Assembly: GCF_048569485.1 (NCBI RefSeq)
Contig: NC_134357.1
Span: forward strand, 110,530,744-110,594,743
Length of the DNA stretch: 64,000 bases
Direction of reading: 5' to 3'
DNA from: Anomaloglossus baeobatrachus
Taxonomy: Eukaryota > Chordata > Amphibia > Anura > Aromobatidae
How positions within the stretch are numbered: the first letter of the stretch is position 1; each line of letters starts with the position of its first letter. The notes beneath the pieces were generated by a model, which saw nothing but the letters and a program-made list of their open reading frames with translations, ran no database searches and was not told where the DNA came from. The translations under genes were made by a program, and so were the position numbers. Of this stretch, positions 9,471 to 21,533 are shown piece by piece.

Positions 9471-12400
9471 TAGCGTTGAGCGAGCAGAATGCAGGTACAC
9501 TCATTACTTTATCGAATATCATGGGAGCGGGGGCACCATGCTCGAGTCCCCGCCCCGCATGTTTTCAGCTGTTAGACAGCCAATCAGCATGCAGGGATTG
9601 CCTGCCATACACGGTAATGTCGTAGCCATGTTGCTACTGACATTATGGTGATTGGCCGGCCACATCATGTCACTGGGTTCCATATAAGATCCGGTGATGC
9701 CATGCTCAGGAACACTCTCTAGAAGCAGTTCCGGGACAGTTGATCTAGGAGGGAGGGCTTAGACATATAGGCAGGGTTTAATTGCTATTGCAGTAATTGT
9801 ATGCCCGTTTCACCACTGAAACAATAGTCCTTTTCAGAGCTTTCATTACTAAAACCACTGTTACCTGCATTCACTGTAGTGATAGCGGGTGGAGGAGGGA
9901 TAGTTTTGGATTTGAGGCATATAGGTAGGACTTATTGCCTTACTGTCCTTCTATAGCTATACTGCTGCTACTACCTAAAAATAAAAGTCCTTTTCAGGGC
10001 TACATAATCTTTTTTACCTATTAATACCGGACCACATAATCCTCACCCTAATCCTCCTTACTTCCACCATGGCAAGTCCCAAAAGACAAAGTGATCCTAC
10101 ACGCAGACACCCCGAGGAGATGTTTACATTTCCATTTATTGATTTTGGCCTATTGCCTTGCACGTTTCAAGAAAGACATGAGGAGACCATTAGTAGTAAT
10201 GCCCAAATATTTGAGAAGTAACGGTCAGAACAAGACAACGGTGGGGAATGGCAGTTAGTGTTTCAAGAGGTAGATGATGAAAAGATACAGTTGCCAACAA
10301 TTGATGTTGTTCAGTCAACAAATCAGGAGTTTCAGAGTGCGGAATTGGAAGAAGAGGTGGGAGACCTATCAGAGCCACTCCCAGCCTTTTTAAGATGTAG
10401 GAGCCTGTCTTCCCATGCCGACTATAGTTTTCGCTAAACCAGTCTGTGTGCTGTTGTATCCCAGTCCTACTGGTGATTGTATTACTTTGTGCTTGGAGTT
10501 GGTCTGGAGTTCTCCCATTGTTTCCTCCCTGCTCTTCTTTTCCTCCTAAGCTGTTTCTCTCTTATACCTCTGTGTGCGTGTGTCGTGAGGTAGAGATTTG
10601 GTTTCCCTGTTTGTTTATTTTAGTTGACTATCACTCCTGCCCTGGCCCTCTCCAGCGGTTGGGGGGGCGGTGTATAAGATCACGGCTGGTCAGGATCAGG
10701 GCAAGGAAGGTGGCCCACATATCCTCACCATCAGAGATAACTAAGGGATTAGGGATAGCTACCGTCCCCTAGCATGATGGCCAGTCATAGAGCCCCTGTT
10801 CCCTGCTCTCTATAAACACCATTACACTGGGTCCACAATCACCACTGCCTTTATCCCTGTTCTACATGCTTGCAAATTACATGTGCAGGACACAGGCACA
10901 GATGCCTCCCGCCCTATACCTAATGTTGCACATTCACAAGCACCACATCCGATTATTTTGTCCAAGCACTTCATTACCCATGTCTCTACCTTAGGCCTGG
11001 AAGGCGTACATACCAACCTATCCACCCACAGGCCCAAACACTAAACAGGCAAATTTCCAGACTGTTTGTCCTGGAAATGTTGCAGTTTAGGTTTGTGGAC
11101 ACTGAGGCTTACTGCAACCTTATGGTGGCGTCTGTCCCTCAGTACTTGGTCCCCAGCTGCCTTATTTTAACTGGTTTGCCATCTTTGTGGTGCCCCTGAG
11201 GCTCTAGTCACCACAGAGTACTGCACCTCATTTGAGGTGTAGTGCTTAACCCGGATCCAGAGGAGGTCAGTGCCGGTTTCCCCACTTACATATTCAAATA
11301 CAAAACCAGGTTGCCCTCCCCAATGGAGAACAGGCTAGGGTAGGGTCTTAAGGTTGCCCTCAAACATGGGGCACACCACCCACTAGTGACAGGGACCCAT
11401 GGGAGGAGAAACCACTTAGGGGGAGTTAGGAACCGACACAACAGTTAGAGAGAGTTCTCCGGCAGGAGGGAACAGGAGGAGACGTGTCTTAAGTGTGCTC
11501 TGGTGGGATGCAGGAATTGTTCATGCGGTTGCTGAGTGGAGAGCTTGATTGCTCCCTCAGAAGCGGCACCACGCAGGGTGCAGGACCCTAGGGAAGATCA
11601 TTCTCCAAGTTGGTTTTCCAGAATCTGCAGGGACGGGAAGGTTACAAGCTTCCCTGGCCACACAGAGCCTGAAAGCACAGTGCCAAATAGGATCCGGGGC
11701 CTTGGACAGAGCCAAGCCCCATTGCGGAGCCGTGGCACCCGCAAATAGGGACAAGAGTACTACTCAAGACGGACTGGGGTCCCCAAGTAGCTTTAAGCTA
11801 TGGGGATCCAACACACAAGGCGCTAGGAGGAAGGGGCCCACCAAGCACCAGACCGGACTGACCTCCAAAGAAATCCGGGTTCGACGGGACCCATCACAGC
11901 GGGTGACCAGTACTACCTGGGCAAGCGGCACAAAGTGTGAGTAAAGACACTTGGAAACGCAGCGACTGACTCGAACTCTTATTACCGACGGTGCCGCCCC
12001 ATGTCCATCGCCATCACTACTCTCTTTATCATTGCCCCGGGGCCCGCTTCACCTGTGGGGAGCAATGCCATATTTGCTGCTATTACCATCCACCCCAGAG
12101 GACAGCGACAGCAGCGGCAGCTAATCTCTGGTGGCATACCACAGGTGGCGTCACGATGATTATCCTACTATGACCCCCATCATCCTCCCTCCTTATTGGT
12201 GTACTACTTCGGGCATGAAGCCGGGCAAGCCACCGCAACATCCCCGACCACCTCACCGGCTCGGTGATGAGTAACTCAGGTACGAGACCCTGTGCCTGAC
12301 TCTCCTTGCCCCTTGGGTGCTACATCTCCACCTTACACCAGCATGGTTACCATAACATCACCCATACCATGACCAACACAGTTACTGGGTAGATCCATTT

Positions 12401-13690
12401 AACAAATAACAAGTAGGCAAGTGCTTGTGGCCAGGGATGCTACATTTGCCTGATGGCACACTAGTTGAGCCTTGTTGAGGCCGGGACCGAGTCGGACCCC
12501 ATGATGGAACATGTGCTACTCACGCCAAGGATTATGGGCCCAAATTCCATTAGAGTTTCCTCTATCTCCTACACCAGTTCCTGAACCCAGTCCTCCTCAA
12601 CCCCCATCTCCGAATTGTCATTTCGTATCACATTGTCCAAATTAGTCTCAAGCTTGAAGGACTACAGCACTGCCTCAGTGAGATGGCAACAGACTGTGCT
12701 GAAACTAATTTGTTTAGGTGACAAAGAGCACACTGCTACAGAGTTGTAGAAATCTATAACAGACCATCCAGATCTGTGGCTCTTGACACTGAACATACAA
12801 TCAGGCATGGTCGCACATGTACCATGCCTGGCCCACGTGTTCAACTTAGTGGCTCAGCAATTTCTCAAAACCTACCTAGGTTTGCCTACGCTACATATCA
12901 AAGTAGACCAGATGTGAGCTCATTTCCGCAGGTCAGCTACAGCTGTCGCCAGGCTGGCAGTGCAGCGGCACCACTTGCCAGCTCACCGATTGGTGTATGA
13001 TGTGAGCAGATGCTGGAACTCCATGTTACACATGTTGTCAAGGCTTTGTGAGCAGTAGAGGGTAGTAGCTGAATACCAGCTATAACATACCCATTGGTAT
13101 TCTGGTTAGACTCCGCACATAAGAACCGATAAGTGGGCATGGATATCTGACATCTGTGTAGTTCTACAAAACTTTGAGGAATCAACCAAAATTTTGAGCA
13201 GTGATGATGCCATAATCAAAGGAACCATTCCGCTTCTGTGTCTACTCAAATTGCTTGCAATTAAGGAAGAAGCTTTGCAGGTGGAAATCGAGGAAGAAAG
13301 TACGCAGGGTTATACACAAAACCAGCCTCATCCCATTTTCTCAGCGCGGATCGAGGGATAGTGAAGTGAAGGCTGAGGACAAGGAGGAGGAGGAACAGGA
13401 GATACTTGTTTGCGTTACAGAGGGTGCTAGCCACAGCAGCTTAATCCCTTTTGTTCAACATGAATACGCTGTAGAAGAAGAAAGAGAGGAGAAGGGGAGA
13501 AGGAGGAGATGGAGAGTCATCTTCCTGGTAGGGACAGAGAAGTCTTGCCTGTTGGGAGTTTGGCAAACATGGCTGAGTTTATGTTGTGCTGCCTTTCCCT
13601 TAATTCTTGCAATGTTTTCTGAGGCCCTTCTCTCCCTCTCTTCCAGGGTGTATTGCAGTCTCTTCTTCTAAGTTTTGGCAGCCCGTACAG
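9471..13690 (+). pseudogene. Decayed hAT transposon relic, relative of the 17336-20710 transposase
   Basis: Reading the plus strand in pieces gives a diverged copy of the BED/hAT transposase encoded at 17336-20710. Recognisable matches are near 10160-10300 (acidic N-terminal region, QIFE and VDDE text), 11040-11180 (LEMLQFRFVDTEAY), 12330-12480 (NITHTMTN ... SACGQG), 12920-13070 (LPAHRLVYDV ... WNSMLHML) and 13560-13600 (LANMAEFMLCCLS). Many stops and shifts interrupt it. The BED finger and the C-terminal dimerisation region were not recognised. The left end at 9471 reads TAGCGTTGAGCGAGCA, close to the TIR of the intact element. A solo LTR lies inside. It is an old non-functional copy in the opposite orientation to the intact one. 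Confidence 0.75.
11186..12324 (+). mobile_element. Solo LTR fossil, about 1.14 kb, inside the hAT relic
   Basis: The segment starts TGTGGTGCCCCTGAGG and ends GGGTGCTACA, and separates two parts of the decayed hAT transposase that are contiguous in the intact copy. ATCT occurs immediately outside both ends (allowing a one-base shift), a plausible 4-bp target duplication. Size and the start TGTGGYGCCC match the LTRs at 36838-37991 and 40293-41445, so these look like one Ty3/Gypsy-type family. No internal region is present, so it is a recombined remnant younger than the hAT relic. Confidence 0.65.
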
Positions 13691-14336
13691 TTAAAGCATG
13701 GGCTTTATGAGTCTAGGAGCCCCACTAGCTAACAATTTTAACAAAATGCCTAATAAAGGGTATATCAGAGGGTATATTAAAGTTCCATCTAATTTTTGGC
13801 AGTTCTAGAATAGTCTGCATAGGCATGTGAGTTTCTGAATCCCTCTTTCATAAATTAAACAGGACGCATATGACCATGTCACACACACCACAATAGGTAG
13901 TAAATAGTGATGAGCGAGTACTAAAAAGCTCGGGTGCTCGAAGCTCGGGCCGAGCCTCCCAAGATACTCGTGTACTCGGCCCGAGCAACGAGCCCAATGT
14001 TATCCTATGGGAGACCCGAGTATTTTTGTGAAATGACCACCGGCAGCATGTAGAAACCCTAAAAATGTCACAAAAGTCTCAGAAGAGTGCTCAAATGACA
14101 TGGCAACAGCATGGGGAAGACCCCTTGAAGCATTTATCACTCAAAAGTCCCAGCTGTGAACAATTTTGTCCGCGTTTCACGCCATTTTTACGGACTCACC
14201 AGAAAACCTTCCAAAATGACCCCAAAATGATTTTTCATGGCAGAAATGTTAAGGGCACATACCCAATAGTGAGATAGAGCTGGTGTATGTTACTTTTTGA
14301 GATTAATACATGAAAGATTTTACGTGAAAACATTGT

Positions 14337-17135
14337 GTGGCACTCCGATGTCCCTGAGAAGAGACGTACATGAAGGCCTCTTGAGTCTAATGTGCCCATT
14401 TTGAGGAAGTGAGTCTTTGTAGTATTTTCCTTTGCCAGGGCAGTCCAAAATTGTGAGGTTCACCAATGCCCCTGCATAGAGACGTGCATGAGGGCCTGTA
14501 AACCTGAAGTGCCCATTGGAAGGAAGTGGGTGTATTATAGTATAGCCCTTTGGCAGGGCAGCCAAAAATTGTGAGGCTCCACGTTGTCCCTGGGTAGAGA
14601 CGTGCATGAGGGCCTGTAAACCTGAAGTGCCCATTGGAAGGAAGTGGGTGTATTATAGTATAGCCCTTTGGCAGGGCAGCCAAAAATTGGGAGGCTCCAC
14701 GTTGTCCCTGGGTAGAGACGTGCATGAGGGCCTCAAAACATTAAGTGTCCATTGTCAGGAAGTGGGTGTATTATAGTATAGCCCTTAGGCAGGGCAGCCA
14801 AAAATTGGGAGGCTCCACGTTGTCCCTGGGTAGAGACGTGCATGAGGGCCTCAAAACATTAAGTGTCCATTGTCAGGAAGTGGGTGTATTATAGTATAGC
14901 CCTTAGGCAGGGCAGCCAAAAATTGGGAGGCTCCACGTTGTCCCTGGGTAGAGACGTGCATGAGGGCCTCAAAACATTAAGTGTCCATTGTCAGGAAGTG
15001 GGTGTATTATAGTATAGCCCTTAGGCAGGGCAGCCAAAAATTGGGAGGCTCCACGTTGTCCCTGGGTAGAGACGTGCATGAGGGCCTCAAAACATTAAGT
15101 GTCCATTGTCAGGAAGTGGGTGTATTATAGTATAGCCCTTAGGCAGGGCAGCCAAAAATTGGGAGGCTCCACGTTGTCCCTGGGTAGAGACGTGCATGAG
15201 GGCCTCAAAACATTAAGTGTCCATTGTCAGGAAGTGGGTGTATTATAGTATAGCCCTTAGGCAGGGCAGCCAAAAATTGGGAGGCTCCACGTTGTCCCTG
15301 GGTAGAGACGTGCATGAGGGCCTCAAAACATTAAGTGTCCATTGTCAGGAAGTGGGTGTATTATAGTATAGCCCTTAGGCAGGGCAGCCAAAAATTGGGA
15401 GGCTCCACGTTGTCCCTGGGTAGAGACGTGCATGAGGGCCTCAAAACATTAAGTGTCCATTGTCAGGAAGTGGGTGTATTATAGTATAGCCCTTAGGCAG
15501 GGCAGCCAAAAATTGGGAGGCTCCACGTTGTCCCTGGGTAGAGACGTGCATGAGGGCCTCAAAACATTAAGTGTCCATTGTCAGGAAGTGGGTGTATTAT
15601 AGTATAGCCCTTAGGCATGGCAGCCAAAAATTGGGAGGCTCCACGTTGTCCCTGGGTAGAGACGTGCATGAGGGCCTCAAAACATTAAGTGTCCATTGTC
15701 AGGAAGTGGGTGTATTATAGTATAGCCCTTAGGCAGGGCAGCCAAAAATTGGGAGGCTCCACGTTGTCCCTGGGTAGAGACGTGCATGAGGGCCTCAAAA
15801 CATTAAGTGTCCATTGTCAGGAAGTGGGTGTATTATAGTATAGCCCTTAGGCAGGGCAGCCAAAAATTGAGAGGCTCCACGTTGTCCCTGGGTAGAGACG
15901 TGCATGAGGGCCTCAAAACATTAAGAACATTAAGTGTCCATTGTCAGGAAGTGGGTGTATTATAGTATAGCCCTTAGGCAGGGCAGCCAAAAATTGGGAG
16001 GCTCCACGTTGTCCCTGGGTAGAGACGTGCATGAGGGCCTCAAAACATTAAGTGTCCATTGTCAGGAAGTGGGTGTATTATAGTATAGCCCTTAGGCAGG
16101 GCAGCCAAAAATTGGGAGGCTCCACGTTGTCCCTGGGTAGAGACGTGCATGAGGGCCTCAAAACATTAAGTGTCCATTGTCAGGAAGTGGGTGTATTATA
16201 GTATAGCCCTTAGGCAGGGCAGCCAAAAATTGGGAGGCTCCACGTTGTCCCTGGGTAGAGACGTGCATGAGGGCCTCAAAACATTAAGTGTCCATTGTCA
16301 GGAAGTGGGTGTATTATAGTATAGCCCTTAGGCATGGCAGCCAAAAATTGGGAGGCTCCATGTTGTCCCTGGGTAGAGACGTGCATGAGGGCCTCAAAAC
16401 ATTAAGTGTCCATTGTCAGGAAGTGGGTGTATTATAGTATAGCCCTTAGGCAGGGCAGCCAAAAATTGGGAGGCTCCATGTTGTCCCTGGGTAGAGACGT
16501 GCATGAGGGCCTCAAAACATTAAGTGTCCATTGTCAGGAAGTGGGTGTATTATAGTATAGCCCTTAGGCAGGGCAGCCAAAAATTGGGAGGCTCCACGTT
16601 GTCCCTGGGTAGAGATGTGCATGAGGGCCTCAAAACATTAAGTGTCCATTGTCAGGAAGTGGGTGTATTATAGTATAGCCCTTAGGCAGGGCAGCCAAAA
16701 ATTGGGAGGCTCCACGTTGTCCCTGGGTAGAGACGTGCATGAGGGCCTCAAAACATTAAGTGTCCATTGTCAGGAAGTGGGTGTATTATAGTATAGCCCT
16801 TAGGCAGGGCAGCCAAAAATTGGGAGGCTCCACGTTGTCCCTGGGTAGAGACGTGCATGAGGGCCTCAAAACATTAAGTGTCCATTGTCAGGAAGTGGGT
16901 GTATTATAGTATAGCCCTTAGGCAGGGCAGCCAAAAATTGGGAGGCTCCACGTTGTCCCTGGGTAGAGACGTGCATGAGGGCCTCAAAACATTAAGTGTC
17001 CATTGTCAGGAAGTGGGTGTATTATAGTATAGCCCTTAGGCAGGGCAGCCAAAAATTGGGAGGCTCCACGTTGTCCCTGGATAGAGACGTGCATGAGGGC
17101 CTCAAAACATTGTTCCCATTGCAAAGGAGCGGGTC
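14337..17135. repeat. 118-bp minisatellite, about 23-24 units
   Basis: The spacing of the landmark GGAAGTGGGTGTATTATAG is 118 bases from about 14525 to 17012. One unit carries an extra partial duplication (AACATTAAG) at about 15920-15930. The first three units at the left (14337-14760) are diverged and use a variant half (CCTGTAAACCTGAAGTGCCC), and the rightmost partial unit is also diverged, whereas the middle units are nearly identical. This is the classic picture of expansion in the array interior with old edge units. It lies in the 3' flank of the transposase. Confidence 0.97.
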
Positions 17136-17335
17136 TCCTGTCGTTGTAATGTCCATTCTGCAAAGAATGGGCGAAAAAATTTACCACTGGGGGTATACCT
17201 GAAACAAAGGCCTAAGTATTGCAATTTGTAACGGTCATCATCATGGTGGCGCATGAGGAGAAGGAGGAGCAGTCCAGCGATTATCCAAAGTCCAGAAGTG
17301 TGTACCCATGGGTGAGTGGAGGTACATGGCAAACT

Positions 17336-20300
17336 TTAAATTCCGCTCTCATTTGCTGGTGGTGTGGTGAAGTCTGGCCCAATCCAACCCTTGTTCATCT
17401 TGATCAGAGTCAGCCTGTCAGCATTTTCAGTTGACAGGCGGGTGCGTTTATCTGTAATGATTCCACCTGCGGCACTAAAAACACGCTCTGACAAAACGCT
17501 AGCAGCAGGGCAGGCCAGGACTTCCAAGGCGTAGAGAGCCAATTCATGCCACGTGTCCAGCTTGGATACCCAATAATTGTAAGGCACAGAGGAATGTCGG
17601 AGTACAGTTGTTCGATCTGCAAGGTACTCCTTCAGCATCTGGGCAAACTTAGGATTTCTTGTGGCACTACCCCGCACCTCAGGGGCTGTGGTACGTGAGG
17701 GGCTGAGAAAACTGTCCCACATCTTAAAGACTGTTCCCCTACCTCTGGCGGATTGGACTTGTGCCTCTCTCGGCTGTACGCCTCGGTTGTCCACTGATTC
17801 CTGACCTATGCCGCTAGCGTTTTGTGAGGGGAATGCTTTGCCTACTTCCGTGACTATGGCCTTCCGGAACTGCTGCATTTTGGTTGACCTCTCCTCCACG
17901 GGAATAAGAGACAAAAAGTTCTCCTTGTAGCGTGGGTCTAACAGTGTTACCAACCAGTAATGATTGTCGGCCAAGATGTTCTTAACGCGAGGGTCACGAG
18001 ACAGGCAGCTTACCATAAAGTCAGCCATGTGCGCCAGACTCTTAACAGCCAGGACTTCAGTAGCCTGACCAACAAGATGACTGAACATGCTGTCCTCCTC
18101 CTCCTCCTCCTCCTCATCTACCCTGTCCTCTGGCCAGCCACGCTGAACCGAGGATATGACTGGTGTGCATGTCATATCCTCAATTTGGCCGGAGAGTTGC
18201 TCCATGTCTTCATCGTCCTCCTCGTCATAGTCCTCCACTGCACGTTGTGATGAGACGAGGCTGGGCTGTGTGTTATCATCACCCACACCCACTACTGTTT
18301 CTTGCTGCAACTCATCGCGCTCCGCCTGCAATGCATCATGTTTGTTTTTTAGCAGAGACCGTTTTAGAAGGCAGAGTAGCGGTATGGTGACGCTAATAAT
18401 GGCGTCATCACCACTCACCATCTTGGTGGAGTCCTCAAAGTTTTGGAGGATGGTACATAGGTCTGACATCCATCTCCACTCCTCAGGTGTTATGTGTGGA
18501 GTTTGACCCATTTCCCGACGGCTTAGGTGATGCAGGTACTCAACAACTGCCCTCTTCTGCTCACATATCCTGACCAACATGTGCAGAGTTGAATTCCAAC
18601 GCGTGGGGACATCACACACCAGTCTGTGAGCCGGAAGATGCAAACTGCGCTGAAAGCCGGCAAGGCCGGCTGAAGCAGTAGGTGACTTTCGAAAATGTGC
18701 AGACAGGCGGCGAACTTTTACCAGCAGATCAGACAGCTCTGGGTATGACTTTAGAAACCGCTGAACCACGAGGTTGAGCACATGGGCCACGCATGGAACA
18801 TGTGTCAGCTGGTCTCGCCTCAAAGCCGCCACCAGGTTCCGGCCATTGTCACACACGACCTTTCCTGGCTTTAGGTTCAGAGGTGTGAGCCAGTGATCTG
18901 CCTGCTGTTTCAGAGCTGTCCACAGCTCTTCTGCATTGTGGGGTTTGTCACCTATGCAGATTAGCTTCAGCACAGCCTGTTGCCGCTTCGCCGAGGCAGT
19001 GCTGCAGTGCTTCCAGCTTGTGACTGGTGTGGAGGGTACAGTGGATGAGGATGCGCAGGAGGAGGAGGAGGCTGAAGAGCATGACATTCCGGAGCTGTAG
19101 AGTGTGGGTGAAACACTGACTGAGGTAGGGCCTGCAAACCTTGGTGTGGGAAGGACGTGTTCCGTCCCTCGCTCAGACTGGGTCCCAGCTTCCACAATAT
19201 TAACCCAGTGTGCCGTCAACGAGATGTAGCGGCCTTGCCCACAAGCACTTGTCCACGTGTCTGTGGTTAGGTGGACCTTGGGTGAAACAGCGTTGTTCAG
19301 GGCACGTGTGATGTTTTGTGACACGTGGTTATGCAACGCGGGGACGGCACACCGGGAGAAATAGTGGCGGCTGGGGACCGAGTAACGTGGGACAGCTGCC
19401 GCCATCAGGTCACGGAATGCTTCTGTCTCCACCAGCCTAAAAGGCAACATTTCCAGCGCAAGCAGTCGCGAAATGTTAGCATTTAGAACTGTGGCATGTG
19501 GGGTGTTGGCAGTGTATTTGCGCCTGCGTTCAAAGGTTTGCTGAATGGATAACTGAACGCTGCGCTGGGACAAGGACGTGCTTGATGATGGTGTTCTTTC
19601 TGCGTAGGCAACTGCAGGTGCAGGAGTGGAGGAGGCTTGTTCGCAGGCAGCATGGACAGGGGATTGGCTCGCATGCACAACCAGCGAAGACGTAGCAGTG
19701 ACATCAGCAAGCACTGCTCCTCGACTCTGTTGTACTTCCCACAAAGTCGGGTGCTTGGCTGACATGTGCCTGATCATGCTGGTGGTGGTCAGGCTGCTAG
19801 TTTTGGTACCCCTGCTGATGCTGGCACGGCAGGTGTTGCAAATGGCCTTTTTTGAATCATCTGGATCCAACTTAAAAAACTGCCAGACTCGGGAAGACCT
19901 AACATTTGTACAGGCACCTTGTGTCGTCGTGTTGTTCCGGGGAACGGTTGCCTGACTTCTGCCTGGGGCCACCACCCTGCTTCTTACTGCCTGTTGTGAT
20001 GCTACGCCTCCCTCCCCCTGTGCACTGCTGTCCTCGCTCTGCATATCCTCCTGCCAGGTTGGGTCAGTTACTGGATCATCCACCACGTCGTCTTCCTCTT
20101 CCGCACCCTGCTCCTCCTCCTGACTTCCTGACAATTGTGTCTCATCATCGTCCACCCCTTGTTGAGACACGTTGCCAACTTCGTGAGAACGTGGCTGCTC
20201 AAATATTTGGCCATCTGTACAGACGATCTCCTCATGACCCACTTCAATATGAGCTGGCGAGAGGCCAGAATGTGTGAATGGAAACGTGAACAGCTCTTCC

Positions 20301-20710
20301 GAGTGTCCAAGTGTGGGATCATTAATGTCCGAGGAGGACGTGTACTCAGCCTGGTGGTAGGAAGGAGGATCAGGTTCAGAAATGTGCGGTGCAGTATCAC
20401 GGCTACTGACACTTGACCGTGTGGAAGACAGAGTGTTTGTGGTGGTGCCAATCTGACTGGAAGCATTATCTGCTATCCAACTAACAACCTGTTGACACTG
20501 GTCTTGGTTCAAGAGCGGTGTACTGCTGCGGTCCCCAAGAATTTGGGACAGGACGTGCGAGCGACTAGATGTGGCCCTTTGTTGTGGCGAAATTAGAGCT
20601 TGCCCACGACCTCGGCCTCTGCCTGCACCACCATCACGTCCACTTCCTTGTTCCTTGCCAATGCCCTTGCGCATTTTGCAATGCTGTGCACTGCTGACGT
20701 GTATATTCAC
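17336..20710 (-). CDS. hAT-family transposase with BED zinc finger, 1124 residues
   Basis: The frame is unbroken. Order of parts: a basic Gly/Arg-rich N terminus (about residues 14-40), a long acidic, Ser-rich low-complexity region (to about 260), a BED-type zinc finger at about 272-330 (WQFFKLD, CNTC, then H-x4-H in IRHMSAKH), the RNase-H-like catalytic core with TTDTWTS (first Asp, near 490) and VCDNGRNL followed by CVAHVLNLVV (second Asp and the C-x2-H motif), an all-alpha insertion with acidic runs, and a C-terminal hAT dimerisation domain (ASVLSERVFSAAGG, near 1070) that carries the expected Glu. Together these give the DDE set. The protein would bind the terminal repeats and cut and paste the element. 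A second Met at residue 13 is an alternative start. It is longer than most hAT transposases because of the N-terminal region. The matching terminal repeats make a transposon gene likelier than a domesticated host gene. Confidence 0.88.
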   Translation of the reverse strand: MNIHVSSAQHCKMRKGIGKEQGSGRDGGAGRGRGRGQALISPQQRATSSRSHVLSQILGDRSSTPLLNQDQCQQVVSWIADNASSQIGTTTNTLSSTRSSVSSRDTAPHISEPDPPSYHQAEYTSSSDINDPTLGHSEELFTFPFTHSGLSPAHIEVGHEEIVCTDGQIFEQPRSHEVGNVSQQGVDDDETQLSGSQEEEQGAEEEDDVVDDPVTDPTWQEDMQSEDSSAQGEGGVASQQAVRSRVVAPGRSQATVPRNNTTTQGACTNVRSSRVWQFFKLDPDDSKKAICNTCRASISRGTKTSSLTTTSMIRHMSAKHPTLWEVQQSRGAVLADVTATSSLVVHASQSPVHAACEQASSTPAPAVAYAERTPSSSTSLSQRSVQLSIQQTFERRRKYTANTPHATVLNANISRLLALEMLPFRLVETEAFRDLMAAAVPRYSVPSRHYFSRCAVPALHNHVSQNITRALNNAVSPKVHLTTDTWTSACGQGRYISLTAHWVNIVEAGTQSERGTEHVLPTPRFAGPTSVSVSPTLYSSGMSCSSASSSSCASSSTVPSTPVTSWKHCSTASAKRQQAVLKLICIGDKPHNAEELWTALKQQADHWLTPLNLKPGKVVCDNGRNLVAALRRDQLTHVPCVAHVLNLVVQRFLKSYPELSDLLVKVRRLSAHFRKSPTASAGLAGFQRSLHLPAHRLVCDVPTRWNSTLHMLVRICEQKRAVVEYLHHLSRREMGQTPHITPEEWRWMSDLCTILQNFEDSTKMVSGDDAIISVTIPLLCLLKRSLLKNKHDALQAERDELQQETVVGVGDDNTQPSLVSSQRAVEDYDEEDDEDMEQLSGQIEDMTCTPVISSVQRGWPEDRVDEEEEEEEDSMFSHLVGQATEVLAVKSLAHMADFMVSCLSRDPRVKNILADNHYWLVTLLDPRYKENFLSLIPVEERSTKMQQFRKAIVTEVGKAFPSQNASGIGQESVDNRGVQPREAQVQSARGRGTVFKMWDSFLSPSRTTAPEVRGSATRNPKFAQMLKEYLADRTTVLRHSSVPYNYWVSKLDTWHELALYALEVLACPAASVLSERVFSAAGGIITDKRTRLSTENADRLTLIKMNKGWIGPDFTTPPANESGI

Positions 20711-20944
20711 TACTTGTGCGTTATATCAAAGTTTGTGGAAATTGCACACAAGTGCACCTGTACGCTGCCACCGACAGGCACACACATGCGGTTTTAAAAA
20801 CCAAACACGGACGCAATAAGAACCTAACAGGTTTTTTGGGGAGCGACAATTACAGACAAGTCAGACACTATCTGGACTGTTTTACACTGTGTACACCAGC
20901 CCCAGATATGATGAAGGCTGGTATACGGTCACCACTAGGAATGG

Positions 20945-21150
20945 CTATATATACCCTGCCTGCCTGCCTGCCTGTATACTGGTACAATAGTCCTGACAAG
21001 GACTCTTCTGGTCACTAGCCTGTATTCAGACCTGGCTATACCCTGCCTGTATATAGCAACAATAGTCCTGAGAAGGACTCTGCTACTGTACTCCGACCTG
21101 GCTATACCCTGCCTGCCTGTATACAACTAGAATAGTCCTGAGAAGGACTT
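20945..21150. repeat. Three diverged tandem units in the transposase upstream region
   Basis: Units of about 65-75 bases share GGCTATACCCTGCCTG followed by AATAGTCCTGAGAAGGAC. They lie between the transposase start and the element end, in what should be its promoter or leader region. A TTTATA-type box read on the minus strand (about 21280) with an inverted CCAAT (about 21308) lies just upstream, but its function is only a guess. Confidence 0.7.
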
Positions 21151-21533
21151 TTGGTCACACTGTTTGCAGCCCTGCAACTGAAAAAGCTATAAAGGGCCAC
21201 AAAGCTTTCCCTGAATCAGCGACACTCTCCCTGCACTGAATGTCTGGATAGCTGTGAGCAGAGCACAGCGCGCCGGCCGGTATAAAGGCTCGGTCACGCT
21301 GTGCAGGCCGGCCAATCACTGCAATTCCACAACTAACAGGGCTGTGGCATTGCAGTGGTCTGCCAGCCAATCCCTGCATGAGGGCTGGCTCTCAAAAGAG
21401 CGCCAACATGCAGAAATGAAGACCACGAGTACAGCACGAGTATCGCGAGATTACTCGGTCCCCGCCGAGCAGCCCGAGTACAGCGATACTCGTGCGAGTA
21501 CCGAGTAGTTACAAGCATGCTCGCTCATCACTA

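Larger units (their letters stand above)
13905..21533 (-). mobile_element. hAT transposon with intact transposase and internal minisatellite
   Basis: Both ends read TAGTGATGAGCGAG from outside in (left at 13905, right ending at 21533), followed by many subterminal copies of ACTCG/CGAGT over about 100 bases on each side. Between them lie, in minus orientation, the upstream region, an unbroken BED/hAT transposase gene (17336-20710) and a 118-bp minisatellite downstream of its stop codon. The total is about 7.6 kb. I could not confirm an 8-bp target duplication: the flanks GTAGTAAA and GTGTCCAT differ. An end may therefore belong to a related neighbouring copy, or the duplication has decayed. 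Confidence 0.75.

Noticed and set aside
11536-11944. Frames of 70-131 codons in the hAT relic region
   Set aside because: They lie in the solo LTR at 11186-12324 and show no family resemblance.
14337-17135. CRISPR-like regular array
   Set aside because: Units are contiguous with no unique spacers, and the context is a eukaryotic transposon. The same holds for the arrays at 5216 and 25655.
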